NCBI RefSeq assembly: GCF_016908495.1
Contig: NZ_JAFBDZ010000005.1
Coordinates: 124,001 to 188,000 of the forward strand
DNA length: 64,000 nucleotides
Direction: 5' to 3'
Source: Rossellomorea pakistanensis
Lineage (GTDB): Bacteria; Bacillota; Bacilli; Bacillales; Bacillaceae_B
Numbering within the stretch: the stretch's first letter is position 1; each line of letters begins with the position of its first letter. Of the stretch, positions 17,388-26,908 are shown in pieces. The position numbers and the translations under genes are program-made. The notes beneath the pieces are model-generated. The model did not search any database, was not told the DNA's origin, and saw only the letters and a program-made list of their open reading frames with translations.

Positions 17388-17777
17388 GGTTTTAAGAGAA
17401 GCTTTTCTGTGAGAGCAGGGAAGCTTTTTTCTTGCTGTGGGGAGTGGGCTGTTGTGGGGCGGATATTGTCATATATTGTCGAGAAATCGATAAACATCGT
17501 AAAGTTGAAAATAAGAAGATAGAAACTAAAACATCACTTTGAAAAATTACTCTCGAACGTAATTCCAATTACATTTAATATACAAAAAGTATACTGCTTC
17601 AGAGAATTCATTTGAATAGATACCATCCATGGATAAAAATAAGCTAATTCTTTATTAAATTTCTTGAAAAAATCTAATCGAACGAATGCCTTACTGGTAG
17701 TCACCAACTAGAAACGCAATGAGATTCTATAGTATTAAAACCAGATAAGGCGCGAATTTTGCAGTAACATGTCGAAC
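17388..17777. other. Gene-free stretch
   Basis: A weak hairpin (GAGAAGCTT with AAGCTTTTTTC, about 17397-17431) may end the carboxypeptidase transcript. Nothing else convincing is seen before the 21-bp array. Confidence 0.6.
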
Positions 17778-17850
17778 GGTCAATATATTGCTGAAAATGG
17801 ACAAATAAATTGGGCTAACGGACAAATTATCGCGGATTCCCGACAAATTA
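17778..17850. repeat. 21-bp tandem repeat array, second locus
   Basis: Units start at 17778 (GGTCAATA), 17799 (GGACAAAT), 17820 (GGACAAAT) and 17841 (CGACAAAT), all 21 bp apart. The first unit, CGAACGGTCAATATATT, is identical to that of the array at 1072-1165. Confidence 0.8.
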
Positions 17851-17888
17851 TTACCCGGGAAACTGCTATTTTTCATTGCGGTGGGAGA

Positions 17889-18281
17889 TCAATCTCCACC
17901 CCAAAAATCTCCCCAACTACTGTCACTCCAGCCGCTACTATTCACACTTCCTCCACTACTATTTTCAAAAATCCATTTTGGGGACTTAGTTCCATACTTT
18001 CTATCATTTTCTTTAATCGATTTTTTTCCTGCTTCATTAAAATAGGCGAGAAAGGAACATAAAATCAATAAGAGTACCGTTCCACCATACAGGATATCGG
18101 TAGAGAAGCCTTCATCTGAAACGACGAATACACTGAACAAGGCAAAAAAGATTTCAAAAAGGAAAAATAATACGAACCGGACTCGAAACCCTAAATTTCT
18201 TATAAAGGAAAATAGTTTAATATGCCCGTAAATGAAGTAAAATGCCAGTGCCGTAAATACAAAGTAAAAAATAACCTCCAT
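17889..18281 (-). CDS. Small membrane protein with Gly/Ser-rich tail
   Basis: 130 residues, ATG start with AAGAAGGT upstream. Three hydrophobic segments (about residues 4-20, 34-53, 63-83) are followed by a charged stretch and a low-complexity tail rich in Gly, Ser and Trp (SSGWSDSSWGDFWGGD). I do not recognise the family. The aromatic/glycine tail is common in uncharacterised Bacillus membrane proteins. Stands alone; no functional clue from neighbours. Confidence 0.65.
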   Translation of the reverse strand: MEVIFYFVFTALAFYFIYGHIKLFSFIRNLGFRVRFVLFFLFEIFFALFSVFVVSDEGFSTDILYGGTVLLLILCSFLAYFNEAGKKSIKENDRKYGTKSPKWIFENSSGGSVNSSGWSDSSWGDFWGGD

Positions 18282-18435
18282 GATTATCGACCTTCTTTCT
18301 GTTTGAGTCTCAGAAACGGGTCCGGAATTACCTCCATTCTGGAATAGGTAGATAAGATGAAAGAGCGGCAGCGTTTATATTAGGTAGGTCTGTCCCGATT
18401 CCAAATCCCCTGGATTACGCAATGGTATTTAAGAA

Positions 18436-18729
18436 TCAGAGCTTTTTATAATGATCCTTAATTTTATGATAAGGGATTAAAACGATAGGTTGATCTGCAG
18501 GGACAAATAATTCCAATCCTTCTTGGTTTTGATCAGGAAAAAAGTAGGTTTTTCCCCACTTCCTCATTACCCAGCCTTTCGTACCTACAGGAATATAGCC
18601 AAAGTTTCCTTTGCGAATATCATCAAAAGAAGGATAGGGTACTCCAAATAACGATTCCTTTATCCCTAACACTTCACATTTGCTTATTATTTCAATTCGA
18701 TATAGTTTTTCTTCCTTAAATGGTGCCAT
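18436..18729 (-). CDS. Hypothetical protein, 97 aa
   Basis: ATG start with a strong AAAGGAGGG site 6-14 bases upstream. The sequence (YRIEIISKCEVLGIKESLF, then GYIPVGTKGWVMRKWGKTYF, then LFVPADQPIVLIPYHKI) suggests a small beta-rich soluble protein. No signal peptide, membrane segment or known motif was recognised. Convincing as a gene because of its ribosome site and codon pattern, not because of homology. Confidence 0.65.
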   Translation of the reverse strand: MAPFKEEKLYRIEIISKCEVLGIKESLFGVPYPSFDDIRKGNFGYIPVGTKGWVMRKWGKTYFFPDQNQEGLELFVPADQPIVLIPYHKIKDHYKKL

Positions 18730-18826
18730 CCATTTTCCCTCCTTTGGTGTGTTATACGTTGTAAATCATTGGTAGGTTTCAACTATTTTTGTTGTTTCAT
18801 AAGTTTCTAATTTCCTTTTCGAAATG

Positions 18827-18954
18827 AAAAAAGGAGCTGTCCATACAGGGACCGGAACCACTATGATTATCCATATATAGAAGATGATTTGAAGGTTTCT
18901 TCTATAAATGGAATTTGTGGTCCATGACACCTTGGTCTTTGGACAGCCCTTTTT
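18827..18954. repeat. Long palindromic element, TATAGAAGA family
   Basis: Outer arms AAAAAAGGAGCTGTCCA and TGGACAGCCCTTTTT, and inner arms containing GGAACCAC ... CCATATATAGAAGA and TCTTCTATAAATGG ... GTGGTCC, make an imperfect dyad about 128 bp long. Similar elements are at 24856-24980 and 51468-51570. T-runs at one end allow terminator action. Confidence 0.7.
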
Positions 18955-19137
18955 CTAATTAGGGGACTCAATTGACGATTACCCAACGAATAATGCGGTT
19001 TATACACTATATGCAAATGGATTAAAGGGTGAATGATTTTTAAAAATAATTTACATTAATTTTAACCATCGTCTAGGACTATTGGATGAAATGAAATACA
19101 TCCTCTATAAGCAAAATGTTAGTTTTATACAGAAAAA

Positions 19138-19178
19138 TTGAAAAAACGAGATTTATAAATTATAATATTAAGAAAATT
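19138..19178 (+). promoter_or_regulatory. dpp promoter with overlapping CodY-like box
   Basis: TTGAAA (19138-19143) is separated by 17 bases from TATAAT (19161-19166), a near-ideal sigma-A promoter. AATATTAAGAAAATT (19164-19178) matches the CodY box AATTTTCWGAAAATT at 13 of 15 positions and overlaps the -10 and start. CodY represses dpp in B. subtilis, so nutrient-rich repression is expected here. Confidence 0.8.
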
Positions 19179-19206
19179 AAGAAAAATATAACAAAGGAGG
19201 GAATGT

Positions 19207-20031
19207 ATGAAACTCTACATATCTGTTGACATGGAAGGAATCACCGGATTGGTTGATCAAACACATGTAGACTCTTCCAGACATAATTATGATCGCAGCC
19301 GTGTCATCATGACAGAGGAAGCGAATCATGTCATCACATCCGCTTTTGATCAAGGCTGTAAAGAAGTGATTGTTAATGACAGTCATTCAAAAATGAATAA
19401 TCTGTTAATTGAAAAGCTCCATCCTGAAACACAGCTGATCACAGGTGATGTGAAGCCCTATTCGATGGTACAAGGATTGGATGAAAGTTTTAATGGTGCG
19501 GTATTTGTTGGCTACCATGCCCGTGCTTCGATGAAGGGAGTGATGTCACATTCGATGATTTTTGGTGTTCGAAACATGTACATAAATGATGTAGCCGTTG
19601 GAGAATTAGGGTTCAATGCCTATGTTGCAGGTTACTACGGTGTACCCGTTTTAATGGTTGCTGGGGATGACCAGGCTGCCCTTGAGGCAGAAGAGCTCAT
19701 CCCTAATGTGACCACTGCAATAGTAAAAGAAACGATTTCCAGGTCGGCGGCAAAATCGTTAACGCCTGTCAAAGCAGGAAAACTACTCCACGAAAAAACA
19801 GCACTAGCCTTACAAAATCAAGGCCGTGTCAAGCCTCTTACTCCACCAGAAAGACCACTGTTAGGGATAGAATTTGCAAACTACGGACAAGCAGAGTGGG
19901 CAAATTTAATGCCTGGTACTGAAATCTTGCCAAGAACAACGACTGTCCAATACCAAGCCAAAAACATACTAGAAGCCTATCAAGCCATGCTTGTGATGAC
20001 TGAATTAGCAATGGGAACGAAATTCTGTTAG
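19207..20031 (+). CDS. dppA: DppA zinc D-aminopeptidase
   Basis: 274 residues, ATG with AAGGAGGG 6-13 bases upstream. The N-terminus KLYISVDMEGITGLVD places Asp8 and Glu10 as metal ligands and His60 (VNDSHSKM) as a third, as in the B. subtilis enzyme; VFVGYHA near residue 100 and GELGFNAY near 135 supply the rest. The enzyme cleaves D-Ala-containing dipeptides in the cytoplasm. First gene of the dpp operon, 13 bases before dppB. Confidence 0.93.
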   Translation: MKLYISVDMEGITGLVDQTHVDSSRHNYDRSRVIMTEEANHVITSAFDQGCKEVIVNDSHSKMNNLLIEKLHPETQLITGDVKPYSMVQGLDESFNGAVFVGYHARASMKGVMSHSMIFGVRNMYINDVAVGELGFNAYVAGYYGVPVLMVAGDDQAALEAEELIPNVTTAIVKETISRSAAKSLTPVKAGKLLHEKTALALQNQGRVKPLTPPERPLLGIEFANYGQAEWANLMPGTEILPRTTTVQYQAKNILEAYQAMLVMTELAMGTKFC

Positions 20032-20044
20032 GAAGTGTGAGCAT

Positions 20045-20977
20045 ATGAAAACTTACTTGATGAAACGACTGCTTGCGATGATGGTCACATTGTGGGTCAT
20101 TATTACCTTAACCTTTTTCTTGATGCATTCGATTCCAGGCTCTCCATTTAATGAAGAACGGGCAACCAGTGAAGCTGTTCAAAAAAACTTGGAAGCCCAT
20201 TATCATCTCGATGAACCTCTCCTAGTTCAATACGGAATGTATTTAAAGTCTGTCATCACATTAGATTTCGGTCCTTCCATTAAGAAGTCCTCGCAGACCG
20301 TTAATGAAATGTTAGGCAGGGGCTTTCCGGTATCCTTTGAATTGGGGATGGTCACGCTTGTGATCGCGACACTCTCCGGAATTATTCTTGGGATTATTGC
20401 GGCACTTCGACACAATGGGATGATTGACTATTTAGCTATGACCATTGCCGTATTAGGAATATCGATTCCAAACTTTGTCATGGCCACCCTTTTGATCCAA
20501 CAAGTAGCCGTTAATTGGGGGATTCTCCCTGTTGCTACTTGGACAAGCGTTCGACATATGATTTTACCCACCTTAGCATTGGCGACCGGGCCAATGGCGC
20601 TCATTGCCCGTTTAACCCGTTCGAGCATGCTGGAAGTGTTGACGCAGGACTATATAAGGACAGCAAAAGCTAAAGGTCTATCACCAGTGAAAATAGTTGT
20701 AAAGCATGCCCTAAGAAACGCGCTTTTGCCTGTTGTCACAGTAATGGGCACTTTGGCAGCAAGCATTCTAACAGGCACCTTTGTTATTGAAAAGATTTTC
20801 GCCATTCCGGGCATGGGGAAGTATTTTGTTGAAAGCATTAACACGAGGGATTATCCCGTTATTATGGGGACAACGGTTTTCTATAGTGCGATTTTAATCC
20901 TTATGCTCTTCTTGGTAGACCTTGCGTATGGTGTTCTCGACCCACGTATCAAGCTTCATAAAAAGGAGGGGAGATAA
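20045..20977 (+). CDS. dppB: Dipeptide ABC transporter permease DppB
   Basis: 310 residues with six membrane segments. Starts MKTYLMKRLLAMMVTLWVII, a typical Opp/Dpp permease N-terminus with the first segment, followed by the MHSIPGSPF motif. The permease EAA-type loop is visible near residues 205-230 (DYIRTAKAKGLSPVKIVVKH). With DppC it forms the membrane channel. Its stop codon adjoins the dppC start. Confidence 0.92.
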   Translation: MKTYLMKRLLAMMVTLWVIITLTFFLMHSIPGSPFNEERATSEAVQKNLEAHYHLDEPLLVQYGMYLKSVITLDFGPSIKKSSQTVNEMLGRGFPVSFELGMVTLVIATLSGIILGIIAALRHNGMIDYLAMTIAVLGISIPNFVMATLLIQQVAVNWGILPVATWTSVRHMILPTLALATGPMALIARLTRSSMLEVLTQDYIRTAKAKGLSPVKIVVKHALRNALLPVVTVMGTLAASILTGTFVIEKIFAIPGMGKYFVESINTRDYPVIMGTTVFYSAILILMLFLVDLAYGVLDPRIKLHKKEGR

Positions 20978-21931
20978 GTGGAATTAAGAAAGCCTCATGA
21001 CCCCCATATTTCATCTGATATCCCAGATGAATGGTTTAAACCGAAGGAAATGGATGAATCGGAAGCCGAAGCAGTTGTCAGGCCGAGTCTATCCTATTGG
21101 AAAGATGCCTGGCGCCGTTTAGTGAAAAATAAATTAGCGATGGTCGGATTATTTTTCTTATCGCTCCTTACATTTATGGCGATTTTTGGGCCGATTATCA
21201 CTCCTCACTCTGTTGGCCATCAGGATTTAATGAACCAAAACCTACCGCCATCAAGCGAGCATTGGTTTGGAACAGATGAGCTCGGGCGGGATGTGTTTGC
21301 CAGAACGTGGTATGGAGCGAGAATCTCTTTATTTGTCGGTGTTGTAGCCGCCCTTATCGACTTCATTGTAGGAGTCGTTTACGGAGGGATTGCTGGATAT
21401 AAAGGTGGAAGAACCGATCATTTTATGATGCGGGTTGTCGAGGTTTTATACGGATTGCCTTACCTGCTTGTTGTTATCTTGATTAGTGTTGTAATGGGTC
21501 CTGGATTATTCACGATTATCTTTGCCTTAACCGTGACGGGATGGGTGGGGATGGCCAGGATTGTCAGGGGACAGGTTCTTCAAATTAAAAACTATGAATT
21601 TGTCCTCGCTTCCAAAACATTTGGAACGAAAACATCAAGAATTATCAAGAAAAACCTCCTTCCGAATACAATGGGGCCGATTATTGTACAAATGACGTTA
21701 ACCGTCCCAGCCGCTATTTTTGCGGAAGCCTTTTTAAGCTTCTTAGGTCTTGGAATCCAACCTCCATATGCAAGTTGGGGATCAATGGCGAATGACGGAT
21801 TATCTACTATTCTATCAGGGCACTGGTGGCGCTTATTCTTTCCAGCCTTTTTCATCTCTTTAACAATGTTTTCGTTTAATGTTTTAGGCGATGGACTCCA
21901 GGATGCTCTAGATCCAAAGCAAAGGAGGTAA
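20978..21931 (+). CDS. dppC: Dipeptide ABC transporter permease DppC
   Basis: 317 residues with a GTG start directly after the dppB stop; AAAGGAGGGG lies at the end of dppB. A cytoplasmic N-terminal region of about 55 residues is followed by six membrane segments; FGTDELGRDVFARTWYGARI and the EAA loop (ASKTFGTKTSRIIKKNLLPN, about 205-225) mark the Opp/DppC family. Confidence 0.92.
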   Translation: MELRKPHDPHISSDIPDEWFKPKEMDESEAEAVVRPSLSYWKDAWRRLVKNKLAMVGLFFLSLLTFMAIFGPIITPHSVGHQDLMNQNLPPSSEHWFGTDELGRDVFARTWYGARISLFVGVVAALIDFIVGVVYGGIAGYKGGRTDHFMMRVVEVLYGLPYLLVVILISVVMGPGLFTIIFALTVTGWVGMARIVRGQVLQIKNYEFVLASKTFGTKTSRIIKKNLLPNTMGPIIVQMTLTVPAAIFAEAFLSFLGLGIQPPYASWGSMANDGLSTILSGHWWRLFFPAFFISLTMFSFNVLGDGLQDALDPKQRR

Positions 21932-21936
21932 ACCTA

Positions 21937-22950
21937 ATGGAAAAAGTACTTGAGGTAAGCGATCTCCATGTATCATTTTCGACCTATGGCGGGGAAGTGA
22001 AGGCTGTTCGGGGAGTGACTTTTGACTTGCATAAGGGAGAAACCCTTGCCATTGTGGGGGAGTCTGGATGCGGGAAAAGCGTTACATCACAAAGCATCAT
22101 GCGCCTGATACCAGACCCTCCAGGAAAAATAATAAGGGGATCGGTTTTATTTAAAGGGATGGATTTAACAAAGGTGAATGAGCCACAAATGAGAAAAATT
22201 CGCGGGGCTGATATATCCATGATCTTTCAGGATCCTATGACTGCCCTAAATCCAACCCTCACGATTGGTGACCAAATTATTGAAGGAATTCGACAGCATG
22301 AACAAATGACGAAAGAACAAGCAAAAAAAGTAGCACTTGAAATGATGGAGTTGGTTGGCATTCCAAGCCCAACCATCCGTTTTAAGCAATATCCCCATCA
22401 ATTTAGCGGCGGAATGAGGCAAAGAATGGTGATTGCGATGGCCCTAGTTTGTCGGCCGGAGGTACTGATTGCTGATGAGCCGACAACGGCATTGGATGTC
22501 ACCATTCAGGCACAAATATTGGACTTGTTTAGAGATATTCAAAAGGAAACGGGTGTCTCTATCATTTTAATTACCCATGATCTAGGTGTCGTGGCACAGG
22601 TAGCCGATCGAATTGCCGTTATGTATGCTGGAAAAATCATTGAAGAAGGAACACGAAGAGAGATCTTTTACCATCCTCAGCATCCTTATACAAAGGGGCT
22701 GTTAAACTCTGTGCCACGCTTGGATATAGAAGGAGTGGATTTAGTCCCAATCGGGGGTTCTCCTCCAGATTTATTTTCACCGCCAGCCGGTTGTCCGTTT
22801 GCCCCAAGATGTGATGATGCAATGGAGGTATGCGATCGAGTTTACCCTTTTAAAACAACTTTAAGTAAAGATCATCATGTCGATTGCTGGCTTCAAGACG
22901 AAAGAGCTAAATTAGCATCCATTACAACAACATTTAACGCGAGGCTATAA
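21937..22950 (+). CDS. dppD: Dipeptide ABC transporter ATPase DppD
   Basis: 337 residues. Walker A GESGCGKS near residue 40, signature FSGGMRQR near 155, Walker B VLIADEPTTALD near 175, switch His in ITHDLG. The C-terminal oligopeptide-transporter domain has the cysteine cluster GCPFAPRCDDAMEVCD, which in this family can bind an iron-sulfur cluster or stabilise the tail. Pairs with DppF (26905-27921) to energise uptake; starts 5 bases after dppC. Confidence 0.92.
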   Translation: MEKVLEVSDLHVSFSTYGGEVKAVRGVTFDLHKGETLAIVGESGCGKSVTSQSIMRLIPDPPGKIIRGSVLFKGMDLTKVNEPQMRKIRGADISMIFQDPMTALNPTLTIGDQIIEGIRQHEQMTKEQAKKVALEMMELVGIPSPTIRFKQYPHQFSGGMRQRMVIAMALVCRPEVLIADEPTTALDVTIQAQILDLFRDIQKETGVSIILITHDLGVVAQVADRIAVMYAGKIIEEGTRREIFYHPQHPYTKGLLNSVPRLDIEGVDLVPIGGSPPDLFSPPAGCPFAPRCDDAMEVCDRVYPFKTTLSKDHHVDCWLQDERAKLASITTTFNARL

Positions 22951-23039
22951 GCAATTGAATTTACTGTTAATGGGCTTTTACTTGATATAATAAACGGCCG
23001 AATGAAGCTAGAGTGGAAATGTCGCAAATTGTCGAATGG

Positions 23040-23135
23040 CCGATATATAAGCTTATTAGACCGATAAAATAGAGGGACCGACCGATATATTTAAGAAGTT
23101 GCCCGATAAAACGAAGTAAGTGACCGATAGCCCGT
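23040..23135. repeat. 21-bp tandem repeat array, CCGATA variant
   Basis: CCGATA occurs at 23040, 23061, 23082, 23103 and 23124, exactly 21 bp apart, in the dppD-dppE gap (22951-23197). The phase and spacing match the GGACAAAT arrays but the core differs. No terminator is obvious here, so dppE may be transcribed through the array. Confidence 0.8.
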
Positions 23136-23197
23136 GCACAGAGCAAGTAGACTCATTTAAATAGAATTAAATAAAAACCATTAACAAGGGAGGACTC

Positions 23198-24832
23198 ATG
23201 ATGAAACCGTTTTTTAGATTGTTTTTGACAGCTTTGCTTGTGTTTGTTCTTTCAGCTTGTACAGCCAATGAGAATACTGGTACTGACAATGGTAGTGAGG
23301 ATGGGGGGGAGGAGAAAAACAGTGAAAAGATTTTATACTTGAATAACGGTTTAGAGCCGACATCCTTTGATCCGCCAATTGGTTTTGATTCTGTTTCCTG
23401 GAGTGCATTGAATAATTTAATGGAGGGGCTAACACGGCTCAATCAAAATCATGAGCCTGAAGCAGCAACAGCTGAAAAGTGGGAGGTCTCAGAAGATGGT
23501 AAAACCTATACCTTCCATATTCGTGACAATGCTAAATGGTCAAATGGAGATGATGTAACAGCGCATGATTTCGTATTTGCTTGGAAACGACTATTAGATC
23601 CGGAAACGGGTTCACCAGCTGCCTTTTTAGGCTACTTAATTGAAGGAGGAGAAGCCTTTAATAAGGGGGAAGGTTCAGCTGATGATGTTGCAGTAAAAGC
23701 TGTTGATGACAAAACGTTTGAGGTAACGTTAACAAGCCCGCAAGCGTACTTCTTAAGTGTCATTACGAACCCTGCCTTTTTCCCTGTTAATGAAAAGGTA
23801 GCAAAAGAAAATCCTGAGTGGTTTGCGGAAGCAGAGACATTTGTGGGGAATGGTCCTTTCAATTTAGCGGAATGGAATCATGATGAAAGCTTTTTAATGG
23901 AGAAAAATGAACACTATTGGGATGCTGATACTGTGAAATTAGATAAAGTCGATTGGGCTATAGTGAACGATCCGAATACAGAATACCAAATGTACAAAAC
24001 GGGAAAACTGGATGTCTCTGATGTTCCTGCCGATTTAAGTGAAAAGCTCTTTAAAGAAGGAGATCCACAGGTTGAAGATCAAGCTGGTATCTATTTCTAT
24101 CGCTTTAATGTAACAAAAGAGCCTTTTCAAAATAAAAATATTCGTAAAGCCTTTGCCCTGGCTGTTGACCAACAAAAAATCGTTGACTTTGTCACAAAAA
24201 ATAAGGAAAAGCCTGCTTATGGATTTGTTGCTCCAGGATTCAAAGACCCCGAAGGAAACGACTTCCGCGAGACAAACGGCAAGCTTGTAGAAACAAACGC
24301 AGAAGAAGCGAAAGCCTTATTGGAAAAGGGAATGAAAGAAGAGGGGTATGACAAGCTTCCAGAGGTTACATTGACCTACAGTACAAGTGATACTCACAAA
24401 ATCATAGCGGAAACTCTTCAGCAAATGTTCAAGGATACGTTAGATGTAGACGTGAAATTGGCCAATATGGAGTGGAATGTATTTGCTGAAGAACAAACAG
24501 CCCTTAAGTTCCAATTGTCCCGCAGCTCTTTCTTAGCGGACTATGCAGATCCTATTAACTTCCTAGAAAACTTTCAAACAGGACATTCTATGAATCGTAC
24601 AGGCTGGAGTAATAAGGAGTTTGATCAATTAATTAAAGAGGCGAAAAGTGAATCAGATGAAGCAAAACGTTTCCAATTAATGTACGAAGCAGAGAAAATT
24701 TTATTTGAAGACGCACCGATCTTTCCTGTCCATTTCTACAACCAAGTATACTTGCAAAATGAAGCAGTATCAGGAATTGTCCGCCATCCGGTTGGCTACT
24801 TAGAGCTTAAATGGGCTGATAAAAAACAGTAA
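23198..24832 (+). CDS. dppE: Dipeptide-binding lipoprotein DppE
   Basis: 544 residues, ATG with GGGAGGACTC upstream. Lipoprotein signal MMKPFFRLFLTALLVFVLSA then Cys21, so anchored on the outer face of the membrane. A solute-binding family 5 body follows: YTFHIRDNAKWSNGDDVTAH near residue 105, the ligand-pocket region, and a C-terminal EKILFEDAPIFPVHFYNQ. Binds dipeptides or murein tripeptides and delivers them to DppBCDF. The gap before it is longer than elsewhere in the operon. Confidence 0.92.
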   Translation: MMKPFFRLFLTALLVFVLSACTANENTGTDNGSEDGGEEKNSEKILYLNNGLEPTSFDPPIGFDSVSWSALNNLMEGLTRLNQNHEPEAATAEKWEVSEDGKTYTFHIRDNAKWSNGDDVTAHDFVFAWKRLLDPETGSPAAFLGYLIEGGEAFNKGEGSADDVAVKAVDDKTFEVTLTSPQAYFLSVITNPAFFPVNEKVAKENPEWFAEAETFVGNGPFNLAEWNHDESFLMEKNEHYWDADTVKLDKVDWAIVNDPNTEYQMYKTGKLDVSDVPADLSEKLFKEGDPQVEDQAGIYFYRFNVTKEPFQNKNIRKAFALAVDQQKIVDFVTKNKEKPAYGFVAPGFKDPEGNDFRETNGKLVETNAEEAKALLEKGMKEEGYDKLPEVTLTYSTSDTHKIIAETLQQMFKDTLDVDVKLANMEWNVFAEEQTALKFQLSRSSFLADYADPINFLENFQTGHSMNRTGWSNKEFDQLIKEAKSESDEAKRFQLMYEAEKILFEDAPIFPVHFYNQVYLQNEAVSGIVRHPVGYLELKWADKKQ

Positions 24833-24855
24833 AAGATTTCGAAATAAAAAAAAGG

Positions 24856-24980
24856 AAAAGGCTATCCTAATCACAAAGGTGTCAGGAACCACAACTTTAC
24901 TATACAGAAGAAACCGTTTAAATATCTTCTATATATGGTGAAAGAATGGTGGTACTAGACTCCTTTTAGATAGCCTTTTT
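24856..24980. repeat. Long palindromic element in the dppE-ykfA gap
   Basis: Outer arms AAAAGGCTATC (24856-24866) and GATAGCCTTTT (24969-24979); inside, GGAACCACAAC ... ATACAGAAGA faces TCTTCTATATATGG ... GGTGGTAC. It belongs with 18827-18954. The T-run at the right end could attenuate transcription between dppE and the murein-peptide genes. Confidence 0.7.
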
Positions 24981-25003
24981 CTACTAAAGAAGGTGTTTCA
25001 TTT

Positions 25004-25924
25004 TTGATAGTAAAACCAAAGCGTCTGCAAAAAGGAGATACTGTTGGGGTCATTGCCCCAGCAAGCCCACCGAATCAAGAAAATCTAAGACGTTCGTTAT
25101 TCTTTCTAGAAGAACTAGGCTTGAAGGTCAAGCTAGGCCGCCATATTGAAAAGGAATTTGGTTATTTAGCCGGTAAAGACCTTGATAGATTAGAAGATGT
25201 GCATGAGATGTTCGAGGATAAAAAGGTGAAAGCGATCATTTGTGCAGGCGGTGGCTATGGTACGGCTAGAATAGCGTCGTTGATAGATTACGACCTTATT
25301 AGAAAGAACCCTAAAATCTTTTGGGGGTATAGTGATATTACCTTTTTACATACGGCCATTTATCAGCGAACAGGGCTTGTCACCTTTCATGGGCCGATGC
25401 TTGCTTCAGATATTGGGAAAGAGGATGCTGACCCCTTATCCAAACAGCTTTTCAATCAATTATTTGATCCGATTTCGATTGATTATAATGAACAAATATC
25501 CCCTCTAGAGATCATGATTCATGGAAATGTAAGTGGGACGCTTATAGGTGGGAATTTATCACTATTAACGAGTACGCTCGGAACGCCATTCGAAATCGAC
25601 ACAAAAGGAAAATTACTGCTGATTGAGGAAATCAATGAGGAGCCGCGATCGATGGATCGAATGCTTAACCAATTATATATGGCAGGAAAACTCCGAGACG
25701 TCGCTGGGATCCTAGTTGGATATATGAATCATTGCATTCCAAATAGAAAACAAACCTTAACGTTAGATGAGGTATTGAATGATTATATTAAACTCGTAAA
25801 CAAGCCAGCATTAAAAGGATTTAAGATTGGACATTGCTCACCCCATATATCTGTTCCACTAGGGGTAACCGCGACGATGAATACTTATGAAAAACAAGTG
25901 ATGGTTGAACCAGGTATTCAATAG
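25004..25924 (+). CDS. ykfA: LD-carboxypeptidase, YkfA/LdcA type (S66)
   Basis: 306 residues with TTG start. S66 family features: GDTVGVIAPASPP at the N-terminus, the nucleophile region ICAGGGYGTARI near residue 75, FWGYSDITFLHTAI, HGPM near 125, LIEEINEEPRSMDRML near 210 and the late His in IGHCSPH. The enzyme removes the terminal D-Ala from murein tetrapeptides in the cytoplasm, which fits recycling of wall peptides imported by the dpp transporter. Confidence 0.9.
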   Translation: MIVKPKRLQKGDTVGVIAPASPPNQENLRRSLFFLEELGLKVKLGRHIEKEFGYLAGKDLDRLEDVHEMFEDKKVKAIICAGGGYGTARIASLIDYDLIRKNPKIFWGYSDITFLHTAIYQRTGLVTFHGPMLASDIGKEDADPLSKQLFNQLFDPISIDYNEQISPLEIMIHGNVSGTLIGGNLSLLTSTLGTPFEIDTKGKLLLIEEINEEPRSMDRMLNQLYMAGKLRDVAGILVGYMNHCIPNRKQTLTLDEVLNDYIKLVNKPALKGFKIGHCSPHISVPLGVTATMNTYEKQVMVEPGIQ

Positions 25925-25978
25925 AAAATAGAACCACGGCTGATAGATAGGAACTAATTAATTAAGGAGGAATGACTT

Positions 25979-26908
25979 GTGGCATTAGAAAAGAGATGGG
26001 TTGTAAGTGTACCGGTGGCAACGGTTTGGACGTCGTTTGAGTCACCAAGAGAAATCGACCGAGATGCAATATCGAATCCTGCAGATGTAAAGAGTTGGTT
26101 GAATTTATTAACATATGAAACGGGTTTAGAACTATGTGACAACAATTTAGTCCAATCACAGGTTTTATTTGGTCAGGAAGTGTTGGTTATAGGTGAAAAG
26201 AATGATTGGCTGCAGGTGATTGTCCTTGATCAGCCTTCTTCTAAGGATGAACGAGGATATCCAGGATGGATACCAAAATCACAGCTTTCACATCAACCGG
26301 ATTGGTCTGTGAGACAAGGGCAGGTTGCCGTTGTAATAAATAAAAAATCAACATTACGAAATCAAAAGAATGAATCATTAATGGAGCTGAGCTATCAGAC
26401 TATTCTGCCTGTGACCAATGATCAAGATCATTCTATAGAAGTGAAAACTCCTATTGGACCTTGCTTCATAAAGAAAGAGGACGTGTTATTATTTTCATCA
26501 CTAGAAAATATTCCAAAAGGGAACGGGGAAAGAATCGTTTCAGCGGGGAAGCAGTTTTTGGGACTTCCTTATCTATGGGGAGGAATGAGCAGCTATGGAT
26601 TTGACTGTTCAGGCTTTAGTTATACGATGTGTAAAGCGAATGGGGTGATCATTCCACGCGATGCCAGTGACCAAGCGAAGTCGGGGGAGCCTGTGGAATT
26701 ATCCATGGTTGAACCTGGCGATTTATTATTTTTTGCCTATGAAGAAGGAAAAGGTCGCATCCATCATGTAGGGATTTGTTGCGGGCAAGGGAAGATGATT
26801 CATTCCCCGAATGTTGGAAAAGCGATTGAAATCATCCCGTTAGAAGGAACCGTTTACGAAAAAGAGCTTTGTGCAGCTAGGCGTTATTGGCATGAGACGG
26901 GGGAATGA
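25979..26908 (+). CDS. ykfC: NlpC/P60 gamma-D-Glu-diamino acid endopeptidase YkfC
   Basis: 309 residues with GTG start and AAGGAGG 8 bases upstream. Two SH3-like domains (about residues 1-180) precede an NlpC/P60 domain: GLPYLWGGMSSYGFDCSGFS places the catalytic Cys near 220, with the His in RIHHVGICC near 272. It cleaves L-Ala-gamma-D-Glu-diaminopimelate peptides. No signal peptide, consistent with work on imported murein peptides in the cytoplasm. Overlaps the next start by four bases. Confidence 0.9.
   Translation: MALEKRWVVSVPVATVWTSFESPREIDRDAISNPADVKSWLNLLTYETGLELCDNNLVQSQVLFGQEVLVIGEKNDWLQVIVLDQPSSKDERGYPGWIPKSQLSHQPDWSVRQGQVAVVINKKSTLRNQKNESLMELSYQTILPVTNDQDHSIEVKTPIGPCFIKKEDVLLFSSLENIPKGNGERIVSAGKQFLGLPYLWGGMSSYGFDCSGFSYTMCKANGVIIPRDASDQAKSGEPVELSMVEPGDLLFFAYEEGKGRIHHVGICCGQGKMIHSPNVGKAIEIIPLEGTVYEKELCAARRYWHETGE

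Noticed and set aside
17769..18062. 97-codon plus-strand frame across the 21-bp array
   Set aside because: It runs through the repeats and then antisense to a better-supported membrane protein gene.
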